Numbered from the stretch's first letter, positions 8,489-17,477 are shown. The stretch is DNA of 64,000 nucleotides from CAVPDE01 sp963702565 (GCA_963702565.1 CAVPDE010000013.1:90674-154673), one strand, 5' to 3'. Made by a program: numbers and translations. Notes: generated from the sequence alone by a model not told the origin.

Positions 8489-9241
8489 TCAGAGCACTTG
8501 GCTCAGGAAGAGCCTCGTTCTCTCTTCTTTCGGGTTGGTGAAAAACCGCTCTGTCGGCCCTTCTTCGATGATCCACCCCCCTTCCATGAACACCATCCGG
8601 TCGCTCACTTCTCTTGCAAAGCCCATCTCGTGGGTCACCACCACCATAGTCATGCCCTCCCTCGCAAGCTGTTTCATGACCGCCAGCACCTCGCCGGTCA
8701 TTTCCGGGTCCAGGGCGCTTGTAGCCTCATCAAAGAGCATGACCTTCGGCATCATGGCCAGAGCTCTTGCAATGGCCACCCGCTGCTGCTGCCCTCCGCT
8801 CAGATGGTTGGGGAAAATGTTCGCCTTTTCCGGAATGCCGACTTTGTTGAGCAGCGCCATGGAGAACTCCATGGCCTCTCTCTTGCTCTTCTTCCTAACC
8901 AGGACCTGGGCGAGATTCAAATTCTCGAGCACGGTCAGGTGCGGGAAGAGGTTAAAAGACTGAAAAACCATCCCCACTTCCTTGCGAATTTCAAGCCGGT
9001 TCTGCCTGTCATCATTCAGCGGGATGCCGTCTATCACGATCGACCCGCTGTCGACCTCTTCGAGTCCGTTCAGGCACCTCAGGAAAGTCGATTTCCCGGA
9101 CCCTGACGGACCCATCACCACGAGAACTTCCGTGCGCCGGACTCGGATGGAGAAGTCGGAAAGCGCACACACTCCCCCGGGAAAAGTCTTGAAGACCTTA
9201 TCCACAACAATGATTTCTTCTCCCGGAACGTTTTTGTCCAA
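8489..9241 (-). CDS. Polar amino acid ABC transporter ATP-binding protein
   Basis: 250 aa GlnQ/HisP-type ATPase: Walker A GPSGSGKST (near residue 40), signature LSGGQQQR, Walker B VMLFDEATSALDPE. The start appears to be TTG at 9241, preceded by AGGAGG with 8-base spacing; there is no in-frame ATG with a better site nearby. Twelve bases separate it from the upstream permease gene. Confidence 0.9.
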   Translation of the reverse strand: MDKNVPGEEIIVVDKVFKTFPGGVCALSDFSIRVRRTEVLVVMGPSGSGKSTFLRCLNGLEEVDSGSIVIDGIPLNDDRQNRLEIRKEVGMVFQSFNLFPHLTVLENLNLAQVLVRKKSKREAMEFSMALLNKVGIPEKANIFPNHLSGGQQQRVAIARALAMMPKVMLFDEATSALDPEMTGEVLAVMKQLAREGMTMVVVTHEMGFAREVSDRMVFMEGGWIIEEGPTERFFTNPKEERTRLFLSQVL

Positions 9242-9252
9242 GCCCTCACCTC

Positions 9253-10062
9253 CTAACTGCTCTCACCCGATCGCCTCTCCATCCTACTGACCACGGCGGA
9301 AAGGCTGGCGGTGACGACAAGGTAGATTGCTGCGATGGTAAACCAGATCTCAAAAGCAAGAAATGTTTCTGATATGATCTCCCGGCCTCTCATCGTAAGA
9401 TCATAGACCGCGATGGTGCTGACGAGAGCGGAGTCTTTGATAAGGGATATGGCCTGGCTCGTGAGAGGCGGGAGAATGCGGCGAATCGCCTGCGGCAGGA
9501 TGATCCGCCGGTAGGTGTCAAAGACACTGAGACCGAGGCTGTGCGCAGCCTCCCACTGGCCTTTGTGAATGGAAACGATGCCGGCCCTGAAAATCTCCGA
9601 GGCATAGGCTCCTTCGAACAGGCTCAGCGCAAGCACGGCAGAAGCGAAGCGGCCGAGATCGAAGATCGGTGCCATGACGAAGTAAATGAAAAACAGCTGG
9701 ACCAGAAGGGGCGTATTCCGGATAACCTCCAGATAAACCCGTGCCATCATCCTGGCCATATAGGAATCCGACAGGCGGCACAGGGCGCTGATCAATCCGA
9801 AGCTGAATGCTAGAACGAGACTGGCCCCTGTGATCTCAAAGGTGACCACGAGCCCGTCGATCAGAGGGCCGGCAACCCACCTTCCATCCTCATGGGTCAG
9901 GATATACTGGGGCACCCGATACCACTGCCAGTTGTAGCCCAGTTTCGCGGTCCCTGTACCCGTGATCCAGGTGAGAACCGCTATGACCAGAAAGAAAGCC
10001 CCGATGTCTACGAGGGGCGATCGTTTAGAGTATCGGCCAGCTTTGATAGAAGCAACTTTCAT
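9253..10062 (-). CDS. Polar amino acid ABC transporter permease (first permease)
   Basis: 269 aa HisM/GlnP-type permease with the EAA motif EAAHSLGLSVFDTYRRIILP and the preceding LALSLFEGAYASEIFRAGI helix. It is the promoter-proximal gene of the operon permease-ATPase-binding protein-permease-MATE, all on the minus strand. The two permeases are homologous and probably form a heterodimer. Confidence 0.88.
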   Translation of the reverse strand: MKVASIKAGRYSKRSPLVDIGAFFLVIAVLTWITGTGTAKLGYNWQWYRVPQYILTHEDGRWVAGPLIDGLVVTFEITGASLVLAFSFGLISALCRLSDSYMARMMARVYLEVIRNTPLLVQLFFIYFVMAPIFDLGRFASAVLALSLFEGAYASEIFRAGIVSIHKGQWEAAHSLGLSVFDTYRRIILPQAIRRILPPLTSQAISLIKDSALVSTIAVYDLTMRGREIISETFLAFEIWFTIAAIYLVVTASLSAVVSRMERRSGESS

Positions 10063-10140
10063 ACCTAAAGGGCGAGCATTAAAGGTTGATTCCTATTTTG
10101 GTTTTCCAGCTGAAAGAGTGCGGGATTTGCTCCGAGCCCC

Positions 10141-10169
10141 TTGACAGGAGGCCCTTCCACTTTTATCAT
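10141..10169 (+). promoter_or_regulatory. Sigma-70 type promoter
   Basis: TTGACA at 10141-10146, 17-bp spacer, TATCAT at 10164-10169. It would give a leader of about 145 nt for the rubredoxin gene at 10320. It lies in the 257-bp gap between the divergent ABC operon and rubredoxin. Confidence 0.65.
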
Positions 10170-10319
10170 TCATACATTCACGAGGCCTTTCAGGGGCTCA
10201 ATTCGGTAATCTTATCCATGCGCCCCTTGCGGGCATACCGCAAAACGATGTACTACTTTAAGCATCTTTTGTTTTTTCGCTAGGGTGAATAGGGAATACT
10301 TCAAGGAGGAGGTTGGGCT

Positions 10320-10481
10320 ATGGCTAAATATGTGTGTTCCGTGTGCGGTTACGTGTATGATCCTGCAGCAGGTGATCCTGACAATGGCGTGAAGGCGGGA
10401 ACCCCTTTTGACAAGCTGCCCGGGGACTGGGTATGCCCCGTGTGCGGGGCCGGAAAGGACCAGTTTGAAAAGGAAGCTTGA
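10320..10481 (+). CDS. Rubredoxin
   Basis: 53-aa canonical rubredoxin: YVCSVCGYVYDP first knuckle and WVCPVCGAGKDQF second knuckle, with the GVKAGTPFDKLP core. The four Cys bind one iron. ATG 10320 has a strong AAGGAGG site about 10 bases upstream. Small electron carrier, probably serving the rubrerythrin and other oxygen- or peroxide-defence proteins in this window. Confidence 0.97.
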   Translation: MAKYVCSVCGYVYDPAAGDPDNGVKAGTPFDKLPGDWVCPVCGAGKDQFEKEA

Positions 10482-10569
10482 TTCCCCTTCAGCACCTTGT
10501 GACCTCCATTGAAGCTTTGCCGTCAAGGTTCTTTCCCCTATTCCTGTCTTGGGCACAAGGACCCTTGAG

Positions 10570-11250
10570 TTGAAGGACCGCGGTCGCAGTCTCAAAAAAA
10601 AGCTTTTCGAACTTTTGAGTCAGGGCGATTTGGACAAGGCCCTTGTGGAGACAGGCCGCCTTCCCCCCCGGCAGATCATAAACCCCCTTTTGTCTTTTAT
10701 CCAGAGCGGCAATGAAAAGGTGAAATGGGGGGCTGTCAAGGCAACGGGACAGGTTGTCAGTCGACTGGCAGAGAGCGATCTGGAAGCCGCCAGGGTGATC
10801 ATGCGGCGTCTCATGTGGACCCTGAACGATGAGTCAGGAGGAATCGGGTGGGGATCTCCTGAGGCCATGGGAGAAATCCTGGCCGCTCACAGCGGGCTTG
10901 CCCAGGAGTACGCTGTTATTCTGCTGTCCTACGCGAGAGAGGACGGGAATTATCTTGAGCATGAGGGGCTGCAGCGAGGCCTTTTGTGGGGAATCGGCAG
11001 GCTCTCCGAGAAAAGACCGGAATTGGTCGAAGGAGCCATAGCATTTCTTCTGCCCTACCTCGAGTCCCAAGATGAGGTGATCCGGGGTCTGGCGGTCCGC
11101 CTGATGGGCCTTCTGCAGGTGAAAGAAGCACTGCCTCGGCTTAGACGCTTGAAAGAAGATAAATCTTCACTGGTCACCCTGGTCGGAAACGAGCTCACCA
11201 CAGTTCGGGTCAAGGATCTCGCTGAAGAGGCCCTGAGAGTGATCGGATGA
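10570..11250 (+). CDS. HEAT-like repeat protein (DVU0298-like)
   Basis: About 226 aa, mostly amphipathic helices in HEAT-like pairs (VKWGAVKATGQVVSRLA, VIRGLAVRLMGLLQVKEALPRLRRL). A conserved LNDESGGIGWGSPEAMGE segment recalls a family found in sulfate reducers (DVU0298 family; named from memory). I prefer the TTG at 10570 with AAGGA upstream; a TTG at 10549 has no ribosome site. No catalytic motif; probably a protein-binding scaffold. It precedes the octaheme cytochrome by 31 bp. Confidence 0.7.
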   Translation: MKDRGRSLKKKLFELLSQGDLDKALVETGRLPPRQIINPLLSFIQSGNEKVKWGAVKATGQVVSRLAESDLEAARVIMRRLMWTLNDESGGIGWGSPEAMGEILAAHSGLAQEYAVILLSYAREDGNYLEHEGLQRGLLWGIGRLSEKRPELVEGAIAFLLPYLESQDEVIRGLAVRLMGLLQVKEALPRLRRLKEDKSSLVTLVGNELTTVRVKDLAEEALRVIG

Positions 11251-11281
11251 GCGAAAAGGACTTGGAGAGGGACGGAACACG

Positions 11282-12766
11282 ATGAAATTCTTTCTGATTG
11301 TCTTCTTTGCGGTGTTTGTGTTTTCGGGTGAGTCCTCGGGCGCCGACGTTCCTGTCAGCGAGGACTCTGCCACCTGTATCGAGTGCCACAGCACCTTCAA
11401 CGCCGGCATCGTTGCCGCTTGGGAAAAAAGCCGCATGTCCAAAATCACTCCCCGGGCGGCCAAGAGCGCGGCTCCAAAAGAAAGAAGGGTTTCCTTCGAT
11501 CAGCTCCCTGACCCTCTTGCCGACGTGGTGGTGGGATGCGCCGAGTGTCATACCCTCCGTTCGGAAAAGCACAAGGACAGCTTTGAACACAACGGTCACC
11601 AGGTCCACGTGGTGGTTACACCTCAGGATTGCGCAACCTGCCATCCCGTGGAGGTGACGCAATTCAGCAAAAACCTGATGTCCGAGGCTTACGGCAACCT
11701 CGAAAACAACCCTGTCTACCAGAGCATGGTCAAATCGGTCACCGGTATTCAGTCCTTCAAGGGCATGGCCACAACCCTCATGGACCCGGACGAATTGACC
11801 CTTTCGGATGCCTGCAGGCAGTGCCACGGTACGGTCGTTGACGTGAAGGGATTCGCGACCAGGGAGACGGACCAGGGAGACATGTCCTTTCCTGTGCTCA
11901 CAGGATGGCCCAATCAGGGCGTCGGCCGAATCAACCCTGACGGCAGCAAGGGGTCTTGCAGCGCCTGCCACACGCGGCACCAGTTTGCGATTGAAATGGC
12001 GCGAAAGCCTTACACCTGTTCGCAATGTCACAAGGGGCCTGATGTCCCTGCCTTTTCGGTCTATGAAGTGAGCAAGCACGGGAACATCCATTCCTCTCTC
12101 GGGCGAGAGTGGAACTACACCCATGTTCCGTGGAGCGTGGGTAAGGACTTCACCGCGCCCACTTGCGCCACCTGCCACGTGAGCCTCCTTTCCGCAGGCG
12201 GCGAAATCGTTGCTGAGAGAACGCACCAGATGAACGACCGTTTGCCCTGGCGCATTTTCGGCCCCATCTATGCCCACCCTCATCCGAAGTCCGCAGATAC
12301 CTCGATCATCAAAAACAAAGCGGGACTTCCGCTTCCCACTGATCTCACAGGGGAGCCGGCATCCGAATTCCTGATCAGCGCGGAAGAACAAAAGGAGAGA
12401 AGGGACACCATGCAGAAGGTGTGCCTTTCCTGCCACAGCCGGCCCTGGGTGGAAGGGCATTTCGAGCGATTCGAAAACACGATTCAGAAAACCAACGAGA
12501 TGACGCTGGCGGCTACGAACGTGCTCCTCTCGGCCTGGAAAAAAGGAGCCGCCTCTCAGAAAGACGGCCTTTTCAACGAAGCGATCGAGAAGCGGTGGGT
12601 GGAGCAGTGGCTCTTCTATGCCAACTCCACGCGCTTTTCTTCCGCCATGGCCGGGGCCGACTACGGAGTCTTCGCAAACGGGCGATGGTTTATGGCAAAA
12701 AATATCCAGGAAATGGTAGACTGGCTCAAGTTCAAACTGAAGGCCAAAGAGCCCCCAAAACAGTGA
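11282..12766 (+). CDS. Octaheme c-type cytochrome, hydroxylamine oxidoreductase family
   Basis: 494 aa with a signal peptide (first ~20 residues) and eight CxxCH haem sites: CIECH, CAECH, CATCH, CRQCH, CSACH, CSQCH, CATCH and CLSCH. The segment WNYTHVPWSVGKDF before the seventh haem and the helical C-terminus after the eighth are typical of HAO-like octahaem proteins. A Tyr461 in AGADYGVF lies where HAO enzymes carry their catalytic cross-link tyrosine, but alignment is needed. In anaerobes such proteins often reduce nitrite or hydroxylamine; direction here is unknown. Periplasmic. Only 48 bp precede the downstream FtsH gene. Confidence 0.88.
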   Translation: MKFFLIVFFAVFVFSGESSGADVPVSEDSATCIECHSTFNAGIVAAWEKSRMSKITPRAAKSAAPKERRVSFDQLPDPLADVVVGCAECHTLRSEKHKDSFEHNGHQVHVVVTPQDCATCHPVEVTQFSKNLMSEAYGNLENNPVYQSMVKSVTGIQSFKGMATTLMDPDELTLSDACRQCHGTVVDVKGFATRETDQGDMSFPVLTGWPNQGVGRINPDGSKGSCSACHTRHQFAIEMARKPYTCSQCHKGPDVPAFSVYEVSKHGNIHSSLGREWNYTHVPWSVGKDFTAPTCATCHVSLLSAGGEIVAERTHQMNDRLPWRIFGPIYAHPHPKSADTSIIKNKAGLPLPTDLTGEPASEFLISAEEQKERRDTMQKVCLSCHSRPWVEGHFERFENTIQKTNEMTLAATNVLLSAWKKGAASQKDGLFNEAIEKRWVEQWLFYANSTRFSSAMAGADYGVFANGRWFMAKNIQEMVDWLKFKLKAKEPPKQ

Positions 12767-12814
12767 GGGTGCTGGTCTTCCCTCGCTTTCTGAAGCTCAA
12801 ACAGGAGTTTTGAA

Positions 12815-14662
12815 ATGGAAAAGCAACACAAGTTTTCCATCTGGTATGTGCTGCTGGGTATCTGGGTGGTTCTCCTGATCCAGAACTATCTCGGTTCAGC
12901 GCTTGCCATTAAGACCATCCCCTACAGCGAGTTCCTGAACCTGGTCAAAGAAAACCGAGTTGCAGAGGTCGCGATCTCCGCCAACCAGATCCAGGGCAAG
13001 ATGAAGATCGACGACAAGGATCCGAACAAGACAGATCTCTTCAAGACCTTGCGCGTGGACCCGGAGATATCCACCCTCCTCGAACAGCACAACGTCACCT
13101 TCAAAGGCCAGGTGGAATCCACGCTGTTGCGGGATCTTTTTTCCTGGATCTTCCCCCTCGTCCTCTTTTTCGGCGTCTGGTACTTCCTCATGAAGCGCAT
13201 GGCAGGGCAGCAGGCAGGGTTCATGACGCTGGGCAAAAACAAGGCAAAAATCTACATGCAAAACGAGCTCGATGTCACCTTCAATGACGTGGCCGGTGTG
13301 GACGAAGCCAAGCAGGAACTGGTGGAGGTCATCGACTTTTTGAAAGAACCCGGGCGGTTCACGGAACTCGGCGGCAAAATGCCGAAAGGCGTTCTCCTTG
13401 TCGGTCCTCCCGGGACAGGCAAGACCCTTCTGGCCAAAGCTGTGGCCGGAGAAAGCCACGTGCCTTTCTTCAGCATGAGCGGTTCCGAGTTCGTAGAGAT
13501 GTTCGTGGGTCTGGGCGCGGCCCGGGTGAGGGACCTCTTTGAACAGGCCAAACAGAAAGCCCCCTGCATCATTTTCATCGACGAACTCGATGCCCTGGGC
13601 AAGGCAAGAGGATTCGGAGCCATGGGAGGCCACGACGAGCGGGAGCAGACCCTGAACCAGCTTCTCGTTGAGATGGACGGCTTTGACCCGAAAGTGGGCG
13701 TGATTCTCATGGCTGCCACCAACAGGCCGGAAATCCTCGACCCTGCGCTGCTGCGGCCCGGACGCTTTGATCGGCACATCCTGGTGGATCGTCCGGACAA
13801 GAAAGGACGGGAGGAAATCATCAATGTCCATCTCAAGAAAGTCACAATAGCCAAGAATCTGGACATCGAAAAAATCGCTGCCATGACGCCCGGCATGGTT
13901 GGCGCCGATCTTGCCAACCTTGTGAACGAGGCGGCTCTTCTCGCCGTGCGCAGGGGAAAGAAAGAGGTCACCATGTCGGAATTCGAGGAGGCGGTCGAAA
14001 GGGTCATGGCCGGTTTGGAGAAGAAGAACCGCCTGATCAACCCGGAGGAACGAAAAATCGTGGCCTACCACGAACTGGGACATGCCCTGGTGGCTCTCTC
14101 TTTGCCCGGCACAGACCCGGTCCAGAAGATTTCCATCATCCCTCGAGGCATTGCCGCCTTGGGCTACACCATGCAGGTCCCCACAGAAGATCGTTTTCTG
14201 ATGAAGAAGACAGAACTTCTGAACAAAATTGCCACCCTTCTTGGAGGGCGGGCTGCCGAGGAGATCGTGTTCGGAGATATCTCCACCGGAGCACACAATG
14301 ATCTTTCCAAGGCTACGGACATCGCCCGAAGCATGGTCAAGGAGTACGGCATGAGTGTGACCATCGGGCAGGTTTACTTCTCCCGGGAGAAGAGACCCCT
14401 CTTTATCGAAGCAGGGATGCCGGCCGGGGGCGAATACAGCGAAGCTACGGCAGAGATGATCGACAAGGAGATCAAGGAGATCATTTCGGTTCAATACAAG
14501 CGGGCTTTGGACATCCTCGGAGAGAAGAAAGCCGTGATGGACAAAGGGGCCGAGGTTCTTCTGGAAAAAGAGAAGATCGAAGGAAAGGAACTGAAAGCCC
14601 TGATGGGGCTGACGGGCACCCCGAGTCCTGATGCCGGCTCATTGCCGCAATCCCCTCATTGA
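12815..14662 (+). CDS. ftsH: ATP-dependent zinc metalloprotease FtsH
   Basis: 615 aa: two N-terminal transmembrane segments (about residues 10-30 and 108-126), AAA+ domain with Walker A GPPGTGKT (near 196), Walker B IIFIDELDALG, arginine-finger region LLRPGRFDR, and zinc site HELGH at about residues 419-423. The consensus is HEAGH, so the third position is Leu. Membrane quality-control protease. It is followed within 20 bp by a CbpM-like gene and convergent dnaJ, a proteostasis grouping. Confidence 0.95.
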   Translation: MEKQHKFSIWYVLLGIWVVLLIQNYLGSALAIKTIPYSEFLNLVKENRVAEVAISANQIQGKMKIDDKDPNKTDLFKTLRVDPEISTLLEQHNVTFKGQVESTLLRDLFSWIFPLVLFFGVWYFLMKRMAGQQAGFMTLGKNKAKIYMQNELDVTFNDVAGVDEAKQELVEVIDFLKEPGRFTELGGKMPKGVLLVGPPGTGKTLLAKAVAGESHVPFFSMSGSEFVEMFVGLGAARVRDLFEQAKQKAPCIIFIDELDALGKARGFGAMGGHDEREQTLNQLLVEMDGFDPKVGVILMAATNRPEILDPALLRPGRFDRHILVDRPDKKGREEIINVHLKKVTIAKNLDIEKIAAMTPGMVGADLANLVNEAALLAVRRGKKEVTMSEFEEAVERVMAGLEKKNRLINPEERKIVAYHELGHALVALSLPGTDPVQKISIIPRGIAALGYTMQVPTEDRFLMKKTELLNKIATLLGGRAAEEIVFGDISTGAHNDLSKATDIARSMVKEYGMSVTIGQVYFSREKRPLFIEAGMPAGGEYSEATAEMIDKEIKEIISVQYKRALDILGEKKAVMDKGAEVLLEKEKIEGKELKALMGLTGTPSPDAGSLPQSPH

Positions 14663-14678
14663 ACCTTTGGCATTGAAC

Positions 14679-15023
14679 ATGGACAAAGAATTCTGGACAG
14701 TCACTGAGGTGATGGAAATTTTCGAGGTGGACGAAGGGTTTCTTTCTGATCTCGAAGAAGAGGAACTGCTTTGCCCCCTGTGCCGGGAGGGGTCTCCAGC
14801 AAAGGTCTTCCGGATTGAGGAACTTGAAAAGCTCAAGCTGGTCAAAGCCCTGGTCGAAGACATGGGAGTGAACCTGCCTGGCGTGGAAGTCATCCTGCGA
14901 ATGAGGCAGATGATGTTTGACATGAGGAGACAGTTTGACGAAATTCTGGATGATCTGGCCCAGGAGTTTCAGGGCCGCCTGAAAAGAGGGAAGGGAAGCT
15001 TCAGAAGCGAAGAGCCTTTCTGA
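14679..15023 (+). CDS. CbpM/MerR-like DnaJ modulator
   Basis: 114 aa with an N-terminal winged-helix region (FWTVTEVMEIFEVDEGFLSDLEEEEL) and a central CPLC, then VFRIEELEKLKLVKALVEDMGVNLPGVEVILRM, the pattern of CbpM/MerR_2 proteins that bind J-domains. The ATG at 14679 is chosen because upstream codons overlap the FtsH end; the ribosome site is poor. Its 3' end overlaps that of dnaJ by 23 bp in convergent orientation. Likely modulates the adjacent J-protein. Confidence 0.75.
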   Translation: MDKEFWTVTEVMEIFEVDEGFLSDLEEEELLCPLCREGSPAKVFRIEELEKLKLVKALVEDMGVNLPGVEVILRMRQMMFDMRRQFDEILDDLAQEFQGRLKRGKGSFRSEEPF

Positions 15024-16134
15024 CGTCCTCTTCGTAATACCTATCCATTTTCCGGACTGCTTCAATAATCTCACGGTCCTCGGTTTTTGGAACCTTGACC
15101 ACGAGCTTGACCATCAGATCTCCCCGTTGTTTGGTCTTGGGGTTCATGGCGCCCTTCCCTTTCAGTTTGAGCGTCTGACCGCTTTGACTTCCCGCAGGAA
15201 TTTTGAGGTTGACCTCCCCCTCTATGGTGGGAATCGTGATCGTGCCTCCCAGGATGGCTTCCCTCACCGTGACCGGAACGTCCATGAGGAGATTGTCTTC
15301 CTCTCTCCTGAGAATGGGATGGGGCTCAATGTGGATGATGAGGTAGAGATCCCCTGCCGGCCCGCCATAAAATCCAGGCTCCCCTTTTCCGGCCACCCTC
15401 ACCTTGGACCCTTCTTTCACTCCCTGCGGTATGGTGATCTTAATCATCTCTGTGCCGATCATCTGCCCGTTACCGCCGCAGGAGACGCAGGGTTTTCCCA
15501 CTTTGCCGTGGCCTTTGCAGCGAGGACAGGCTTTGGTAAACTGCATGGGACCCTGGGCCACATTCAACCGGCCTGATCCTCCGCACGCCGTGCAGGTCGA
15601 TAGGGTGACCTTGGGATCGGTTCCACTCCCATTGCAGGCCGAGCACGGTACCGGTTTTTGCATCGCGAGGTTCGTCTCAAACCCCTTGAGGGCGGAGACG
15701 AGATCGATCGTCATCTCGTGCTCGACATCCCTTCCAGCGGCACTCGCGGCACCAGACTCTGAAGCGTTGCCGGCGTAACTGAAGATATCACCAAAAATGT
15801 CCTCGTACCTATGGTACCGGCCGAAAGGCTCTCCTCCCCTCCCCTGCGCCTGCTGCTGTTGATAAGCACCCCACTGTTTGTATTCTCTCGCCTTTTCAGC
15901 GTCAAAGCCCGTGCGGAGGCCGTCTTCTCCGAATTCGTCGTAGAGCTTTCTTTTTTCCTTGCTGCCGAGGCAATCGTAGGCCTGGGATATCTCCTTGAAC
16001 TTCTGCTCCGCCTCCTTCTTGCCCGGGTTCACATCGGGGTGCCATTTGCGGGCAAGCTTCCGGTAAGCCTTCTTGATTTCTTCCTCGGATGCCGTTTTCT
16101 TGATGCCCAGGATCTCGTAGAAGTCTTTAGCCAT
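15001..16134 (-). CDS. dnaJ: DnaJ chaperone (class I J-protein)
   Basis: 377 aa: J-domain with HPD motif (WHPDVN, near residue 33), a linker with Gln and Gly-rich stretches, four zinc-finger CxxCxGxG motifs (CSACNGSG, CTACGGSG, CPRCKGHG, CVSCGGNG) and the C-terminal substrate-binding domains ending YYEEDVRKALRF. Hsp40 co-chaperone of DnaK; no dnaK or grpE in the window, so this may be a secondary DnaJ paired with the adjacent CbpM-like protein. Confidence 0.93.
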   Translation of the reverse strand: MAKDFYEILGIKKTASEEEIKKAYRKLARKWHPDVNPGKKEAEQKFKEISQAYDCLGSKEKRKLYDEFGEDGLRTGFDAEKAREYKQWGAYQQQQAQGRGGEPFGRYHRYEDIFGDIFSYAGNASESGAASAAGRDVEHEMTIDLVSALKGFETNLAMQKPVPCSACNGSGTDPKVTLSTCTACGGSGRLNVAQGPMQFTKACPRCKGHGKVGKPCVSCGGNGQMIGTEMIKITIPQGVKEGSKVRVAGKGEPGFYGGPAGDLYLIIHIEPHPILRREEDNLLMDVPVTVREAILGGTITIPTIEGEVNLKIPAGSQSGQTLKLKGKGAMNPKTKQRGDLMVKLVVKVPKTEDREIIEAVRKMDRYYEEDVRKALRF

Positions 16135-16200
16135 GATTGCGTTTACCTAAAAGCCCCGTGGCTTGGGTCCCGACGTTGAGACCTCGATCGGATCCCTCGT

Positions 16201-16346
16201 GAAATCCGAATATCGAAACCCGAAACAAATTCAAAGCACGAATGTTTCAATGACCGAAACAAGAAACCCGAAGCCGAACGTTTTGGTCATTTGAATTTTG
16301 GTCATTGGGCTTTGTTTCGAATTTCGTGCTTCGGATTTCGGATTTA
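16201..16346. repeat. Long imperfect palindromic repeat element
   Basis: Left arm begins GAAATCCGAATATCGAAACC and the right arm ends TTCGGATTTCGGATTTA, its approximate reverse complement. The interior carries internal repeats of the type CAATGACC / GGTCATTG. About 146 bp, no ORF, in the gap between dnaJ and rubrerythrin. It looks like a non-autonomous mobile palindrome of a kind common between genes in Desulfobacterota. Confidence 0.75.
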
Positions 16347-16353
16347 TTCACTT

Positions 16354-16854
16354 TTATTCGATTTTCTTGAACTTGCCCTTTACAGCCCCGCAGACCGGGC
16401 AGTTTTCAGGAGCTTCATCCTCCGCCACATACCCGCAGACCTGGCACACGTAATAGATCGTTTCCCGTTCAGACAGCATGTCGTTCATCGCCTTCTTGTA
16501 GAGCTCTGCATGCCGGTCTTCCACGTCTCTCGCATGAGAAAACGCTTTCAGAGCCGCTTCCTCTCCCTCGGCCGTGGCTTCCCTGATCAGGTTGGGGTAT
16601 TCGTCCACATTGGCTTTGATTTCGCTTTGAAAGGCAGTCTCCAGGTTCTCCTCAGTGCTCCCGATCTTGCCTCTCATCAACAAGAGATAGCGCCGGGCGT
16701 GGACCGACTCCGCTTCAGAAACCGCCCTAAAAAGCCTTGCAATGCCGGCGTACCCTTCGGCATCCGCCTTTCGCGCAAAGGTATCGTTCCTGACCGACGC
16801 CTTGGATTCTGCGGCGAAGGCATAGGCAAGATTTCTCTGTGTTTTGTTACTCAT
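16354..16854 (-). CDS. rbr: Rubrerythrin
   Basis: 166 aa: an N-terminal ferritin-like diiron four-helix domain (AESKASVRN, EAESVHARRY, SEIKANVDEY, DVEDRHAELY) and a C-terminal rubredoxin-type domain with CQVCG and CPVCG. Reduces hydrogen peroxide in anaerobes using rubredoxin electrons. The ATG at 16854 is preceded by AGGAGG. Divergent from the universal stress protein gene. Confidence 0.95.
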   Translation of the reverse strand: MSNKTQRNLAYAFAAESKASVRNDTFARKADAEGYAGIARLFRAVSEAESVHARRYLLLMRGKIGSTEENLETAFQSEIKANVDEYPNLIREATAEGEEAALKAFSHARDVEDRHAELYKKAMNDMLSERETIYYVCQVCGYVAEDEAPENCPVCGAVKGKFKKIE

Positions 16855-17000
16855 GTCCGGTGCCTCCTGAATGTTGCTAAATATAGGGTAGGCTTAGTTC
16901 ACGGTCAAGCCGTATTGTTTTCCCTTGACATGGTTCACTGAATGTTTCTTCATAGTCTACGGAGGAAGTGAGGGAACAACCAAACAAAAGGAGGACAGCC

Positions 17001-17477
17001 ATGGCATCCCTACCCAAAGTGCTGGTCGCTCTGGACGACTCTGAGAACGCCGCAAGGGCGGTCGAGTACGTTTCGAAGAACTTCAGCCCGGATCACGAGG
17101 TCACCCTGTTCAGCGTGATCCCGGACACCCAGATGCTCTGTAACATCAACAGCCCCGAGCTGACGCCCTACTTCTGGTCTCAGCGAAACGTGTTCTGTTC
17201 TCTGGAAGACAAGAAAAAAGAACTCATCCAAGCCGCGGCAGACAGGGCCAAGGATGTCCTGATGAAGGCCGGGTTCAAGAAGGAAAAGACAACGGTCAAG
17301 GTTCAGGCCAAGAAAAAAGGAATCGCTAGGGACATTGTGGCCGAAGCAGAGGCGGGATATGACACGATCGTCATGGGCCGGAGAGGGCTTTCCGGGATCA
17401 AGGAGTTCGTGATGGGAAGCGTGTCCCAGAAAGTCCTGCACTCCGTCAAGGACGTCAACATCGTGATTGTCAGCTGA
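17001..17477 (+). CDS. Universal stress protein UspA family
   Basis: 158 aa with the Usp fold: N-terminal KVLVALDDSENAARAVEYV and the ATP-binding motif GRRGLSGIKEFVMGSVS (G-x2-G-x9-G-S) at the C-terminal end. The ATG at 17001 follows AAGGAGG; upstream in-frame codons are not supported. Single domain, likely nucleotide binding and stress induced. Confidence 0.93.
   Translation: MASLPKVLVALDDSENAARAVEYVSKNFSPDHEVTLFSVIPDTQMLCNINSPELTPYFWSQRNVFCSLEDKKKELIQAAADRAKDVLMKAGFKKEKTTVKVQAKKKGIARDIVAEAEAGYDTIVMGRRGLSGIKEFVMGSVSQKVLHSVKDVNIVIVS

Noticed and set aside
11210..12460. Minus-strand ORF opposite the octaheme cytochrome
   Set aside because: Antisense to eight CxxCH motifs; no homology seen.
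12896..14494. Long minus-strand ORF opposite ftsH
   Set aside because: Antisense to a fully conserved FtsH; composition is typical of a shadow frame.
16925..16955. Possible sigma-70 promoter TTGACA upstream of uspA
   Set aside because: No acceptable -10 element at 16-18 bp spacing.
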